A stretch of DNA of 44,088 nt from Saprospiraceae bacterium (GTDB lineage: Bacteria; Bacteroidota; Bacteroidia; Chitinophagales; Saprospiraceae), in the NCBI GenBank assembly GCA_013214355.1, contig JABSSL010000048.1:1-44088 (forward strand), given 5' to 3'. Numbering within the stretch: the stretch's first letter is position 1; each line of letters opens with the position of its first letter. The notes beneath the pieces are model-generated. The model had not been told where the DNA came from and did no database searches. It worked only from the letters and a program-made list of their open reading frames with translations. The position numbers and the translations under genes were made by a program. This document shows positions 7,650 to 15,187 of the stretch, in pieces.

Positions 7650-9254
7650 ATGACTCCGGCAAAAAAGCTCTTTTTGCTGCTTTTGGGTCTAGCTGTCGGG
7701 CAGGTGCTCGTGGCACAAACTACATACAACTCCATAGCTAATGGCGACTGGAATGCCAGTACAACCTGGGATGCCGCTGGCATACCTCCTGCTACCATAC
7801 CAGCGGGAGATGTAGTCAACCTAAATCATAGAGTAACGCTTCAGTCTCCCAACATCGTGACAAACAATGGTTCAGTACTAGTTCCCAATGAAGGTAGTGC
7901 CGTAAGCTCCACACTCGCAGCAGGACTTACTGTCGATTTTGGTGCAACCTTCAACAACAATAATGATCTCATCGTCGGTCCTTATACCGCCACAGTAACG
8001 AATCTTGTCATCCAAGCCCGGGGAAGTATGAACAATTCGGGAAACATTATTGTCAATTCTCCTCCAACTGGGGGAAGTGGGAGAGTTCGCTATTCAAACA
8101 GTTTGAATAATTTGCCTGGGGGACTAGTAGAAATCTATGACGTAGCGTCATTTACGGAGGTCTTCAATGCTCAAGGTGCCACCATTAGACAATTCGATGG
8201 GTTCGTCCAAGGATCTATTTTCGGAGGAACTTTTACCAATGAGGGACTTTTAGACATTTTAGGAAGTAGCTTTATTGTCCGAAATGGCGCTGTAATCATT
8301 AATAATCCTACTGGCGTGATCAATAATGGAGGCTTTATGAATGTAGGTTTTGCTAATGGAACCATTACTAATCTGGGAACCATCAACAATACTAATTCCT
8401 TGGGTGCTAGATCCTCTAGTGGTACAGGAGTAATCACCTCCACCAACGGGACCATCAATAATGATGGGGTAATCTTTGAAACAGGGGATAGCGAATTAAA
8501 TTTCTCAGCTACGACCTTATCTGGCTCCGGTGGCGTATTTGGAGGACAATTCTCATCTGCCCTTTCAAATTCCACTCCAGGGACTACTACAATCAATGGT
8601 CCATTAATTAACTCTGGAAAAGTACTAGTGAGAATTAATGGTACAACTTCAGAGGATTTTAGTGTAATCGAGGTCTTAGGGACAGCTAATCTTACTGGTA
8701 CCACTTTGGAAGGCTTCATACCCAATTCTTATCTTCCCAGCATTGGAGATGAATTTGAAATTTTAACAGCTACAGGCGGTGTAACGGGGACCTTTTCGGC
8801 TACTGAACTAACCGACATTGGCCCAGACTTAGATTGGGAAGTCACCTACGAAGCGAATCGTGCTGTCCTCAAAGTCATTGAAGCCGGCGGCGGTGGCGGC
8901 GGTGGCGGCGGCGGTGGTAACCCCGGCGACCTGACCTCCGTACCAACCATGAGTCAATGGGGCTTAATTATTTTCGCCTTGTTGATCCTTACGCTAAGTA
9001 CCATCACGGCTATGCAAAAAGAGGTGACTGCTGAAGGAACTCAAAGTGGCTCCTTCTCCATCAAGCATTTCCCATTTGAGAAGAGTAGTTTCATCTTCTG
9101 GTTGGTAGGAACGGCCTTAACCCTTATGCTAGTATTTACGGTAGCCATTGTATTTGCGGGATATGAGTTGACGAATGCCGATCTTCCGGGTAGTATACTA
9201 GCGATACCAATCGCGGCCTATCTGTTGCACCTACTTTTTGGCTATAAAAAGTAG
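7650..9254 (+). CDS. Secreted repeat protein with IPTL-CTERM-type sorting signal (exosortase cargo)
   Basis: The frame opens at 7614, but the ATG at 7650 directly precedes a clean signal peptide (MTPAKKLFLLLLGLAVGQ, cleavage near VLVAQ) and gives 534 aa. The body is rich in Asn, Gly and Thr, with repeated 'xxGTINN' and 'NNGGxxNVG' turns, a beta-helix-like surface architecture. An 11-Gly linker leads to VPTMSQWG (431-438), a match to the IPTLxxWG motif recognised by exosortase H. A hydrophobic helix (439-454) follows. Unusually the protein does not stop after a short basic tail. It continues for a cytosolic-looking loop and two more hydrophobic segments (481-504 and 513-530), ending GYKK. The exosortase gene is 151 bp downstream. 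It is probably exported, cleaved and anchored at the surface or glycosylated; that is family knowledge, not seen here. Confidence 0.88.
   Translation: MTPAKKLFLLLLGLAVGQVLVAQTTYNSIANGDWNASTTWDAAGIPPATIPAGDVVNLNHRVTLQSPNIVTNNGSVLVPNEGSAVSSTLAAGLTVDFGATFNNNNDLIVGPYTATVTNLVIQARGSMNNSGNIIVNSPPTGGSGRVRYSNSLNNLPGGLVEIYDVASFTEVFNAQGATIRQFDGFVQGSIFGGTFTNEGLLDILGSSFIVRNGAVIINNPTGVINNGGFMNVGFANGTITNLGTINNTNSLGARSSSGTGVITSTNGTINNDGVIFETGDSELNFSATTLSGSGGVFGGQFSSALSNSTPGTTTINGPLINSGKVLVRINGTTSEDFSVIEVLGTANLTGTTLEGFIPNSYLPSIGDEFEILTATGGVTGTFSATELTDIGPDLDWEVTYEANRAVLKVIEAGGGGGGGGGGGNPGDLTSVPTMSQWGLIIFALLILTLSTITAMQKEVTAEGTQSGSFSIKHFPFEKSSFIFWLVGTALTLMLVFTVAIVFAGYELTNADLPGSILAIPIAAYLLHLLFGYKK
8886..8918 (+). 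repeat. GGC/GGT triplet tract encoding 11 glycines
   Basis: Eleven consecutive Gly codons (ggc/ggt only) form a 33-bp GC-rich simple tract in an otherwise moderate-GC gene. The tract is the flexible linker before the sorting motif and could vary in length by slippage in steps of 3 bp. Confidence 0.85.
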
Positions 9255-9326
9255 CAGATAACAGCCGAATTCTTAACTAATTGAATGCCTGGATTTCATA
9301 CCTTTGAAGGTGGCTAGGCAGCCATA

Positions 9327-9372
9327 AGCGACAAATGCTTTATCTAATGAGGTAGCATTTGTCGCTTTTTTT
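9327..9372 (+). terminator. Rho-independent terminator after the cargo gene
   Basis: This is a perfect 13-bp stem (agcgacaaatgct at 9327-9339, agcatttgtcgct at 9354-9366) with a 14-nt loop, running into seven T (9366-9372). It separates the sorted cargo gene from the exosortase pair, so the cargo can be expressed much more strongly than the enzyme. Confidence 0.88.
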
Positions 9373-9405
9373 GACAACGCTCGATGAATAGCAAATTCGT
9401 ATGCG

Positions 9406-10005
9406 ATGAAAAGGAAACCGAATAAAAAGCAGCAAAAAGGGAAAAGGACAAAGACACGAAAGGAAGGCCCTTCTTTTTCTCTTCGGAATATCTGGCGACG
9501 ACAACCCATCCCTTTACAGTTTTTATTGCTTTTCGTGCTTAGTCTCGTAGCTTTCTATTCTATCTACGGCTTATCCGCTTTTCAACAGTACGTAGTGCTT
9601 CCGGCCACCAATATTCAAGTTCGACTATCCAGCTGGATCCTGAATATTTTAGGGCAGAACACCTCGATCGATCAAGGTGTAATCTACGCCAATGAGGTAG
9701 CCCTTAATGTTAAGGCGGGTTGTGATGGGATTGAACCTACTGCCTTTTTTATCATCGGTGTATTATTAGTACCCTTGTCTTGGAGGTCGAAACTAGTCGG
9801 TTTGTCCGTTGGTATTGTGGTTTTGCAGCTGCTCAACCTGATTCGGATTGTCGGCTTGTTTTTTGCCCAGGCCTACTGGCCCAGCTCTTTTGACATCTTG
9901 CACCTGCACGGCGGATTCACCCTCTTCTTTGTGTTGACCATCATCATTTGGATGATCTGGGCCAATTGGGCCATCCAAACTTCGAAACTGAGTACCAATA
10001 CATGA
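9406..10005 (+). CDS. xrtH: Exosortase, XrtH-like (IPTL-CTERM specific)
   Basis: This is a 199-aa multi-pass inner-membrane cysteine transpeptidase-like enzyme. A very basic cytosolic N-terminus (1-32) is followed by hydrophobic helices at about 36-55, 112-128, 130-150 and 170-190. The exosortase triad is visible: Cys106 in AGCDGIEP, Arg147 in LNLIRIVG and His166 in FDILHLHGG. The family recognises C-terminal sorting motifs on exported proteins and removes or transfers the C-terminal helix. The short length and the neighbouring VPTMSQWG protein point to the XrtH type. The last 4 bases (ATGA) overlap the start of the next gene, indicating translational coupling. No polysaccharide or EPS gene cluster, which often accompanies exosortases, is nearby. 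Confidence 0.88.
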   Translation: MKRKPNKKQQKGKRTKTRKEGPSFSLRNIWRRQPIPLQFLLLFVLSLVAFYSIYGLSAFQQYVVLPATNIQVRLSSWILNILGQNTSIDQGVIYANEVALNVKAGCDGIEPTAFFIIGVLLVPLSWRSKLVGLSVGIVVLQLLNLIRIVGLFFAQAYWPSSFDILHLHGGFTLFFVLTIIIWMIWANWAIQTSKLSTNT

Positions 10006-10655
10006 TGAAGAAGCTGCTTACCTACTTCGGACTTTTTTGCTTGATCTATTTTTTGCTCGTATTTTTTTTCAACCTTGCTCCCGTACGCGAAGGAAGTGCG
10101 GCCTTCTTTAGGAAAAATGCGGAAGCCACCTTGACAACCCTCTACCCCAGTGCCTTCATCGTTACCAGACAACACCCAGACGAAGAGAGTCCTTATGAGA
10201 TCCAACTCCTATATGAGAATGACGCCACCATGGAGGAAGCTAAACGCCAAGCCAAAATCAATGGTCAATCCAACCTAGACATCGAATTACAAGCCTATCG
10301 TCTACACCTGCCTGCCTTTTTCCTCTATCCCTTACTCTTCTTGCTGGCTTTAATTGCCGCCAATCCTATTCCACTCAAGAAAAAGCTATGGAACCTGTTT
10401 TTGGGCCTTCTAATCTTTTTGCTGTATACCAATATTAGACTCGCCTTTATTATGTATCATCAATTCTTTGCTAAGAATCTGGGCATTTATAAAGCGAGCG
10501 ATTTTACCATTAATCTGCTAGATAATGCCCAGTTTTTCCTAACCAATATTACCGCCAACTTCATTGTGGCCTCCCTGGTTTGGGTAATCATCTCCTTCGA
10601 CAAAGACAAATGGCAAAATTTTGTGGAAAAGTTAGTCGAACAACCCGCTAAGTAG
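10002..10655 (+). CDS. Exosortase-associated membrane protein
   Basis: The start is taken at the ATG of the ATGA overlap with the exosortase stop (217 aa, beginning MMKKLLTYFG). An adjacent ATG at 10005 is equally possible. An N-terminal helix (about 5-25) is followed by an extracytoplasmic domain of about 80 residues with charged and polar sequence. Three helices then follow (about 104-122, 130-150 and 188-205). This matches the layout of the small membrane proteins encoded next to XrtH genes. A role as a partner or chaperone of the exosortase is inferred from coupling and context; no enzymatic motif was seen. The gene ends 12 bp before the convergent kinase stop. Confidence 0.8.
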   Translation: MMKKLLTYFGLFCLIYFLLVFFFNLAPVREGSAAFFRKNAEATLTTLYPSAFIVTRQHPDEESPYEIQLLYENDATMEEAKRQAKINGQSNLDIELQAYRLHLPAFFLYPLLFLLALIAANPIPLKKKLWNLFLGLLIFLLYTNIRLAFIMYHQFFAKNLGIYKASDFTINLLDNAQFFLTNITANFIVASLVWVIISFDKDKWQNFVEKLVEQPAK

Positions 10656-10667
10656 CGTGCCTTCTAC

Positions 10668-12722
10668 CTAGGTAGTGGCTCCATTTTTCTTAGCAATGGT
10701 GAAGTAGAATTGGCTTCCGGCTTCGCTACTCTCATACCAAATTTCTCCTCCGGCATTTTTGACGATCTTTTTGCAAATAGCCAGCCCCAGCCCTGTACCT
10801 TGATATTCTTGGCGGCTATGCAAACGCTTAAACATTTCGAATATCTGGTCCTGGTACTGTGGGTCAATCCCAATACCATTATCCCGAACGCAAAACTGAT
10901 GGTGGATATCAAGGTCTTGATAAGTAACTTCAATTACCTTTTCAGTCTTAGTATTGTATTTGATCCCGTTGCCAATCAAATTTTTAAATACGAGAAAAAG
11001 CTGAGAAGGAATGGCGAAGAAGCGGACAGAGCCCAGCGGGAGATTGATTTTCACATTTTTCTCTTGTAGATCGGTAAGAATAGATTGTTGTACTTGCTCA
11101 ATCAGCGCCCTAAGGTTTATTTCCGCCGGCTCGTCTTTTCGCCCACTTTCCACTCGAGAGTATTCCAACACATCTCGGATCAAATGATTCATCTGACGAG
11201 CATTTCGCTTGATGAAATCCAGATACTCGCGTACCTGTGGTCTATCCTTGGGATTGCCTATCTTTCTTTCGATCAGACCTGCAAAACTGGCGATGTTTCG
11301 CAAGGGCTCCTTTAAATCATGAGAAGCGATATAGGCGAAGCGTTCCAATTCAATATTGGAGGCTTTTAAGTGATCATTGGTGTCCTGTAGCGCTTTTGTT
11401 TGTTGGGTAACCTGTTGCTGTAGGATCTGATTAAACTTTTGCTTAGCTCGATATGCCCGGAATAAGAGTAGCGCAACTATGGAAACGAGAATCGTTAACA
11501 AAATCATGTAAAAGGTTACTTTCTTTCGCTGCCGCAATACCAATTGACTTTGCTCCTGTTGTGCCCTTAAAAAGGCATTTTCTCTTTCCTGCTCTTGAGT
11601 TTCATACTTCGCTTTCATCGCAGCCATCAAATTCAATTTGTCTCCATCGTAGATACTATCTTGTAAGGCCACCAGTTGACGGAAGGCTCCCGCTTCTGCT
11701 TCATGCTTACCTAATTTTTCATAGTTATTGGCCAGGAGTTCATACAAGCGTTTATCTTGGAAGGAAAAATTACTACCCTCACTCCTATCTGCTCGTATAG
11801 TCTCGAGAATTTCTAGACTTTTCGCATAATCTCCTTTCTCGTACAGCAAGCCAGCCAGCGAAAACTGTGACTCCTCCAAGTGGTCTTGATTACCTGAGTT
11901 TTCAATGATGATTATAGCCTGTTTGAGATAGTTCAGTGCCTGGGTCCAATCACTCTGTTCTTGATAAATGGTAGCCATATCATTGAGGACCACTCCTCGG
12001 CTGTAATTATTGGTACAAAGAGTAAGCGCTTTCTTTAGGCATTCAATGGCTTCTTGATATTGCCCATTTCTTCTATAGTTGCTAGCATCGGTTAAATCAG
12101 CAATGTATATGATCATGTGATGCTCACTATTTCTTGCCACCTCTCCTCCCTTGTTGAAGAATTCAATAGCTTTTTCCTCATCCCCTAGCTTTTGATATAA
12201 GAATGCTACGTTCCGATAAGTGAAGCAAAGCATACGATCATCTCCGTTGGTCCTTGAATATTGCAAAGATTCTAAATAGTAGGTGATAGCCTCTTTGGGT
12301 AAGCCTAACCTTTCGTAGTTGATCCCGATATTATTCAAGGCGGAAGCCATCAATGTTGTATCATTGATCTGTCGTGCAATGTCGAGGGAAGCTTGATTCT
12401 GGGCTATGGACTCCGGAAAATCCTTTCGAACTAGATAGCCAATACCAAGGTATCTAAGCGCCTGCGCTATTCCTCTTAGGTAGTTGTTCTTTTTGGCGAG
12501 TTCCAGTGATTTGGTGGCGTAGTCAAAGGATTTTTGAATATCGATTTGATAAAACTCGTAGCTCAATTGATTGAGGATATCAATCTGTTCTTTTTTATCT
12601 TTTATACGATCAAGGCGAGTCTGTAGACTATCGATAACCGCGTTTTCTGCTATGGTCTTGGAATAGCAGGAAAGGAGAAATAGGCACAGGATTAATTTCG
12701 TTACAATTTGGGGCACTTTCAT
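10668..12722 (-). CDS. Sensor histidine kinase with N-terminal TPR repeats
   Basis: This is a 684-aa sensor. A signal peptide (about 1-25) leads to a periplasmic array of tetratricopeptide repeats (about 30-370; repeated A-x-x-Y-L-x-x-L/A-L-x-x patterns). A short coiled coil, one membrane helix (about 402-424) and a second coiled coil follow, then HisKA with phospho-acceptor His468 in SHDLKEPLRN. The HATPase has an intact N box (Asn585 in NLIGNGIKYN), DNGIGID and GTGLGLAI. There is no receiver or output domain. The kinase core is clearly related to that of the propeller kinase at 2996-6328, but the sensor part differs completely. It converges on the exosortase pair with 12 bp between stops. 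Partner regulator unknown. Confidence 0.92.
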   Translation of the reverse strand: MKVPQIVTKLILCLFLLSCYSKTIAENAVIDSLQTRLDRIKDKKEQIDILNQLSYEFYQIDIQKSFDYATKSLELAKKNNYLRGIAQALRYLGIGYLVRKDFPESIAQNQASLDIARQINDTTLMASALNNIGINYERLGLPKEAITYYLESLQYSRTNGDDRMLCFTYRNVAFLYQKLGDEEKAIEFFNKGGEVARNSEHHMIIYIADLTDASNYRRNGQYQEAIECLKKALTLCTNNYSRGVVLNDMATIYQEQSDWTQALNYLKQAIIIIENSGNQDHLEESQFSLAGLLYEKGDYAKSLEILETIRADRSEGSNFSFQDKRLYELLANNYEKLGKHEAEAGAFRQLVALQDSIYDGDKLNLMAAMKAKYETQEQERENAFLRAQQEQSQLVLRQRKKVTFYMILLTILVSIVALLLFRAYRAKQKFNQILQQQVTQQTKALQDTNDHLKASNIELERFAYIASHDLKEPLRNIASFAGLIERKIGNPKDRPQVREYLDFIKRNARQMNHLIRDVLEYSRVESGRKDEPAEINLRALIEQVQQSILTDLQEKNVKINLPLGSVRFFAIPSQLFLVFKNLIGNGIKYNTKTEKVIEVTYQDLDIHHQFCVRDNGIGIDPQYQDQIFEMFKRLHSRQEYQGTGLGLAICKKIVKNAGGEIWYESSEAGSQFYFTIAKKNGATT

Positions 12723-13174
12723 GACTGTGTTTACGACTTCTTGCCGTATTGCTGTTTATGGTATTTATGGTGTTAAGCTATAATCAATACACCGTAGGGG
12801 AGATTTCTTACTGCTCCTCCTCAATATCTGCAAAATCGAGCAGTTTTAACCCTACATACAGACAATTTGCGTAGGCAAGTTGTAGGGGCACGTACTCTTG
12901 CTGAGATACCAGAAAAGCGTTCAATGACTTTCGCTATGAAGGTCAAATCTTATTTGTACTTATACGGATGAGATGGATCATCGTTGCTTTACACTTGCTT
13001 AGATAAACAGGCCTCTCCTCCTTTTGTTACCAAAAAGCATATTTGGAACTGAGCCTATTACGCCATAGTCTGGATAGAGGGCCCCCTTTCCATTTAGGAG
13101 CCCTACAAAATAGACAGGGAAGCTGCTAGTAAGAGTAGACCAGGAATTGCTTTGTCAAGATAAAAACCAACAAA
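12723..13174. other. 452-bp stretch with no gene or clear structure seen
   Basis: It lies upstream of the TPR kinase and downstream of a minus-strand hypothetical gene. Only short frames occur on both strands, and no strong hairpin, T-tract or exact TAnnTTTG box was recognised. It probably holds the kinase promoter near 12723-12800. Confidence 0.45.
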
Positions 13175-13639
13175 CTAGGTCCATTCGCATGCTCTCTTGA
13201 TGTCTTCCAACCTTCCTAGCAGATCCGTACGTCGATGACGAAATGATATCGGCACCCCTACCGCCTTTTCTGGCTCTGCCGCTATCTGACTACGAGCTAT
13301 GAATCTCAACAAGGTGAGATGTTGGTTGAGAAAAAGATGATCTGAATCCGTAATAATAAGTGTGCTATCCTCGGCTAAGGCAAGCGTCGACTGAAGAATA
13401 TAAGCACGCAATTTAATCTGCGCCACCGACTTCATTTCTTTTAGTAGAAAGTCAAGATTGGTCTGTACTGGGATGGATCCCAGGTATTGTATAGCCAAGC
13501 GTTTTTGATAGGAATAGCCATACTGATAAGCCCTTTGTAGAAATAGCGAATCTCTGTCGAAATAGGCTTTTTCTATTCTTCTTATGCTGTAATGCTTGGC
13601 CCTCAAATTATGATACAATCGCTTGATCCAGTTTAACAT
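13175..13639 (-). CDS. Hypothetical protein (helical)
   Basis: This 154-aa protein starts at the ATG beginning MLNWIKRLYH. The frame extends to a TTG at 13672, but that would overlap the upstream gene. The sequence is mostly charged, predicted helical, with no signal peptide or membrane segment in the body. The middle (about residues 55-110) alternates Leu/Ala in a way reminiscent of HEAT-like helices (QKRLAIQYLGS; KLRAYILQSTLALA). It follows a small membrane protein gene by 13 bp, so the two are probably co-expressed. Family and function not recognised. Confidence 0.6.
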   Translation of the reverse strand: MLNWIKRLYHNLRAKHYSIRRIEKAYFDRDSLFLQRAYQYGYSYQKRLAIQYLGSIPVQTNLDFLLKEMKSVAQIKLRAYILQSTLALAEDSTLIITDSDHLFLNQHLTLLRFIARSQIAAEPEKAVGVPISFRHRRTDLLGRLEDIKRACEWT

Positions 13640-13652
13640 CAATTCAGCTGTA

Positions 13653-13895
13653 TTAGAACAAGAAATAATCAATCAACCAGATGGCTATGCCCACCGTCGT
13701 GGCGAGTAACACCGTATCGCGATATAGATTCTTAGCCTCCTGCAGACGCACCCGTCGTTTCCCGCTTGAGCTCAATTTCAATTTGGGCCCGAGGCTTTCC
13801 AAAGGGCTGGTGCGTTCGGTCTCATGTCGCTTATATCGTGAGCGGACCTTTAAGAATTTCAGGTTGTTATTCACACTGACAGCAGGTCTATTCAT
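13653..13895 (-). CDS. Small tail-anchored membrane protein
   Basis: This 80-aa protein starts MNRPAVSVNN. It is strongly basic and hydrophilic over residues 10-57 and ends in one hydrophobic helix (about 61-80, TVLLATTVGIAIWLIDYFLF), with the C-terminus in or at the membrane. This layout is hard to get by chance, which supports it as a real gene over the opposite-strand 77-codon frame covering the same bases. It is followed closely by the helical hypothetical gene. No function can be assigned. Confidence 0.55.
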   Translation of the reverse strand: MNRPAVSVNNNLKFLKVRSRYKRHETERTSPLESLGPKLKLSSSGKRRVRLQEAKNLYRDTVLLATTVGIAIWLIDYFLF

Positions 13896-13974
13896 ATTTG
13901 GGCTTTTCTTATAAAATACTTCTTTGCTAGCCTCCTGTCCACTTTTTTCGACGAAAACAGGATCAATCTGAAAC

Positions 13975-14123
13975 GGCGTTGTTGTATGAACATATTAATG
14001 ATACTAGATTCTTTTTTTGAGAAAATAGCATTTGGCCGGTGAAAAACACCGACCAGCGCAAACGGCCCGTGTCGGTGTTTTCACCCACCCCTCTCCAATA
14101 AAAATTGTTCATGCAACAACGCC
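13975..14123. mobile_element. 149-bp MITE-like element with IS903-type terminal inverted repeats
   Basis: The left end GGCGTTGTTGTATGAACA (13975-13992) is repeated in inverted form at the right end (14106-14123), with a single mismatch in 18 bp. From memory, the IS903 end (GGCTTTGTTGAATAAATC) is 18 bp long and shares the GGC-TTGTTG-AT-AA core. Inside is a second long palindrome (14038-14085). There is no open frame, so a transposase in trans would have been needed. The element lies between divergent genes (13895 minus, 14240 plus). Confidence 0.7.
14038..14085. repeat. Internal long hairpin of the MITE
   Basis: The arms are ggtgaaaaacaccgac (14038-14053) and gtcggtgttttcacc (14071-14085). 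All 15 bases of the right arm pair, with one extra A bulged in the left arm. The 17-nt loop is GC-rich. Such internal palindromes are common in MITEs. Confidence 0.75.
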
Positions 14124-14239
14124 ATCTGGGACCGGATGCGACCTAGCGTCAAGCCTTAGTTAAAAAAGGCTACATAGAGCAAAACATCTCAAATCTAATT
14201 CCTCTACCTTGCCCCATCATAGAAGACCAAAAAAATCCA

Positions 14240-15088
14240 ATGAAAATGAAAAAGCATATTCTAGTATTACTCCTGATTGGCCTCTCGGGCGCCACTCTTC
14301 AATCCCAAGTAGATGTTTTCTCGGGAAGCTTTGCTAACAGCCTTCAGACCATTGCCCTGCGCATGAAGCCGGTGCAAGGGGGATATCATGGGGTTGTGCA
14401 GAGTCAGGAAGGTGTGTTTGCGGTTTCTGCACAACAGGTAGGACGCCAACTCTCTGGAGTGATCTATACCCAGTCCGGTAATATAGATTTTAAAATCGTA
14501 CCCCAAAACAAAGCCTTGGCCATCACAGCCATGGGGAAAACCGAATGGTATTACAAATTATCCGAACAGCACGAATTAGATGGCATCGATCTCACCCCTT
14601 ACATGACCAATTCTGCGAATACGGACTATGATTATGGTTACACGCAGTACAATGGCACTGAATCCGAAAAATACCGTAGCACCCCAGGTGCTCCAGGAGG
14701 TAGCGGGAACCCTAATGGCTACAATGATCCACAATTGTTCCAGCTTATTGCTGGTAGTCAACTGGTCATTTACAATCGGACTTCTTATCTAAATGATAAC
14801 TCGGCTAGTTCACTGACTTACGTAAATTACTGTTCCAATGGCCGATTCAGTATCAAGTACGAGGGTTCTTTTTCCGTTGGGGGTGGGGTTTCCAGTGGCG
14901 CCAATCATGGCCAAAATTCTGGTGCCTGGCAGCTGCAGGGGGGAGCTAATGGGCCGCAAGTCCACCTACGATATGATAACGGCAAAGTAGAAACTTACCC
15001 GGTCTACAAAAATTACTTGCTACAAGGCCGCTGGCGAATTGGTAATACCCAGTATGCTATTCAAAGAAATAAGGCGGTCTGTTACTAA
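14240..15088 (+). CDS. Secreted hypothetical protein
   Basis: This 282-aa protein has a signal peptide (MKMKKHILVLLLIGLSGA, cleavage near LQSQ). The N-terminal half (about 25-105) consists of beta-strand-like repeats (GGYHGVVQSQEGVFAV; GRQLSGVIYT), like small beta-barrel or lipocalin-type domains. A polar linker (about 125-160) with Tyr, Asn and Gly leads to a C-terminal domain. That domain has the patterns YCSNGRFS and GxWQLQGGxxGPQVHLRYDNG, seen in many secreted Bacteroidota proteins of unknown function. There is no lipobox, T9SS tail or catalytic motif. It stands alone, 72 bp before the Crp/Fnr frame opens. Confidence 0.78.
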   Translation: MKMKKHILVLLLIGLSGATLQSQVDVFSGSFANSLQTIALRMKPVQGGYHGVVQSQEGVFAVSAQQVGRQLSGVIYTQSGNIDFKIVPQNKALAITAMGKTEWYYKLSEQHELDGIDLTPYMTNSANTDYDYGYTQYNGTESEKYRSTPGAPGGSGNPNGYNDPQLFQLIAGSQLVIYNRTSYLNDNSASSLTYVNYCSNGRFSIKYEGSFSVGGGVSSGANHGQNSGAWQLQGGANGPQVHLRYDNGKVETYPVYKNYLLQGRWRIGNTQYAIQRNKAVCY

Positions 15089-15187
15089 TGACCCACCGAC
15101 TAGAGCAGTAGGCCAACTTCTACTGCTCGCCCCTTGGTGGGCTAAGGAACAGTAGCTATCTTGGGGGAGCAGCCTACTTCTATCTCC

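Larger units (their letters stand above)
13966..14132. repeat. Imperfect 9-bp target-site duplication flanking the MITE
   Basis: The 9 bp left of the element (atctgaaac, 13966-13974) and right of it (atctgggac, 14124-14132) agree at 7 of 9 positions. Nine-bp duplications are typical of the IS903 group of IS5-family elements. Confidence 0.6.

Noticed and set aside
8171-8725. 184-codon open frame on the minus strand inside the IPTL-CTERM cargo gene
   Set aside because: It is a shadow of the Asn/Thr/Gly-rich repeats: the translation is Pro/Val/Leu-rich without domain or signal, while the plus strand has signal peptide and sorting motif.
8886-8918. Tandem repeat as a possible CRISPR or satellite
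   Set aside because: It is an in-frame glycine-codon run within a gene, without spacers.
13681-13914. 77-codon plus-strand frame opposite the small tail-anchored protein
   Set aside because: The minus-strand frame has the more natural layout (basic body, one C-terminal helix) and is followed closely by a same-strand gene.
13975-14123. Integron attC site
   Set aside because: The palindromic shape is suggestive, but there is no integrase, no cassette array and no matching core sites. The 18-bp ends with a 9-bp flanking repeat fit a MITE better.
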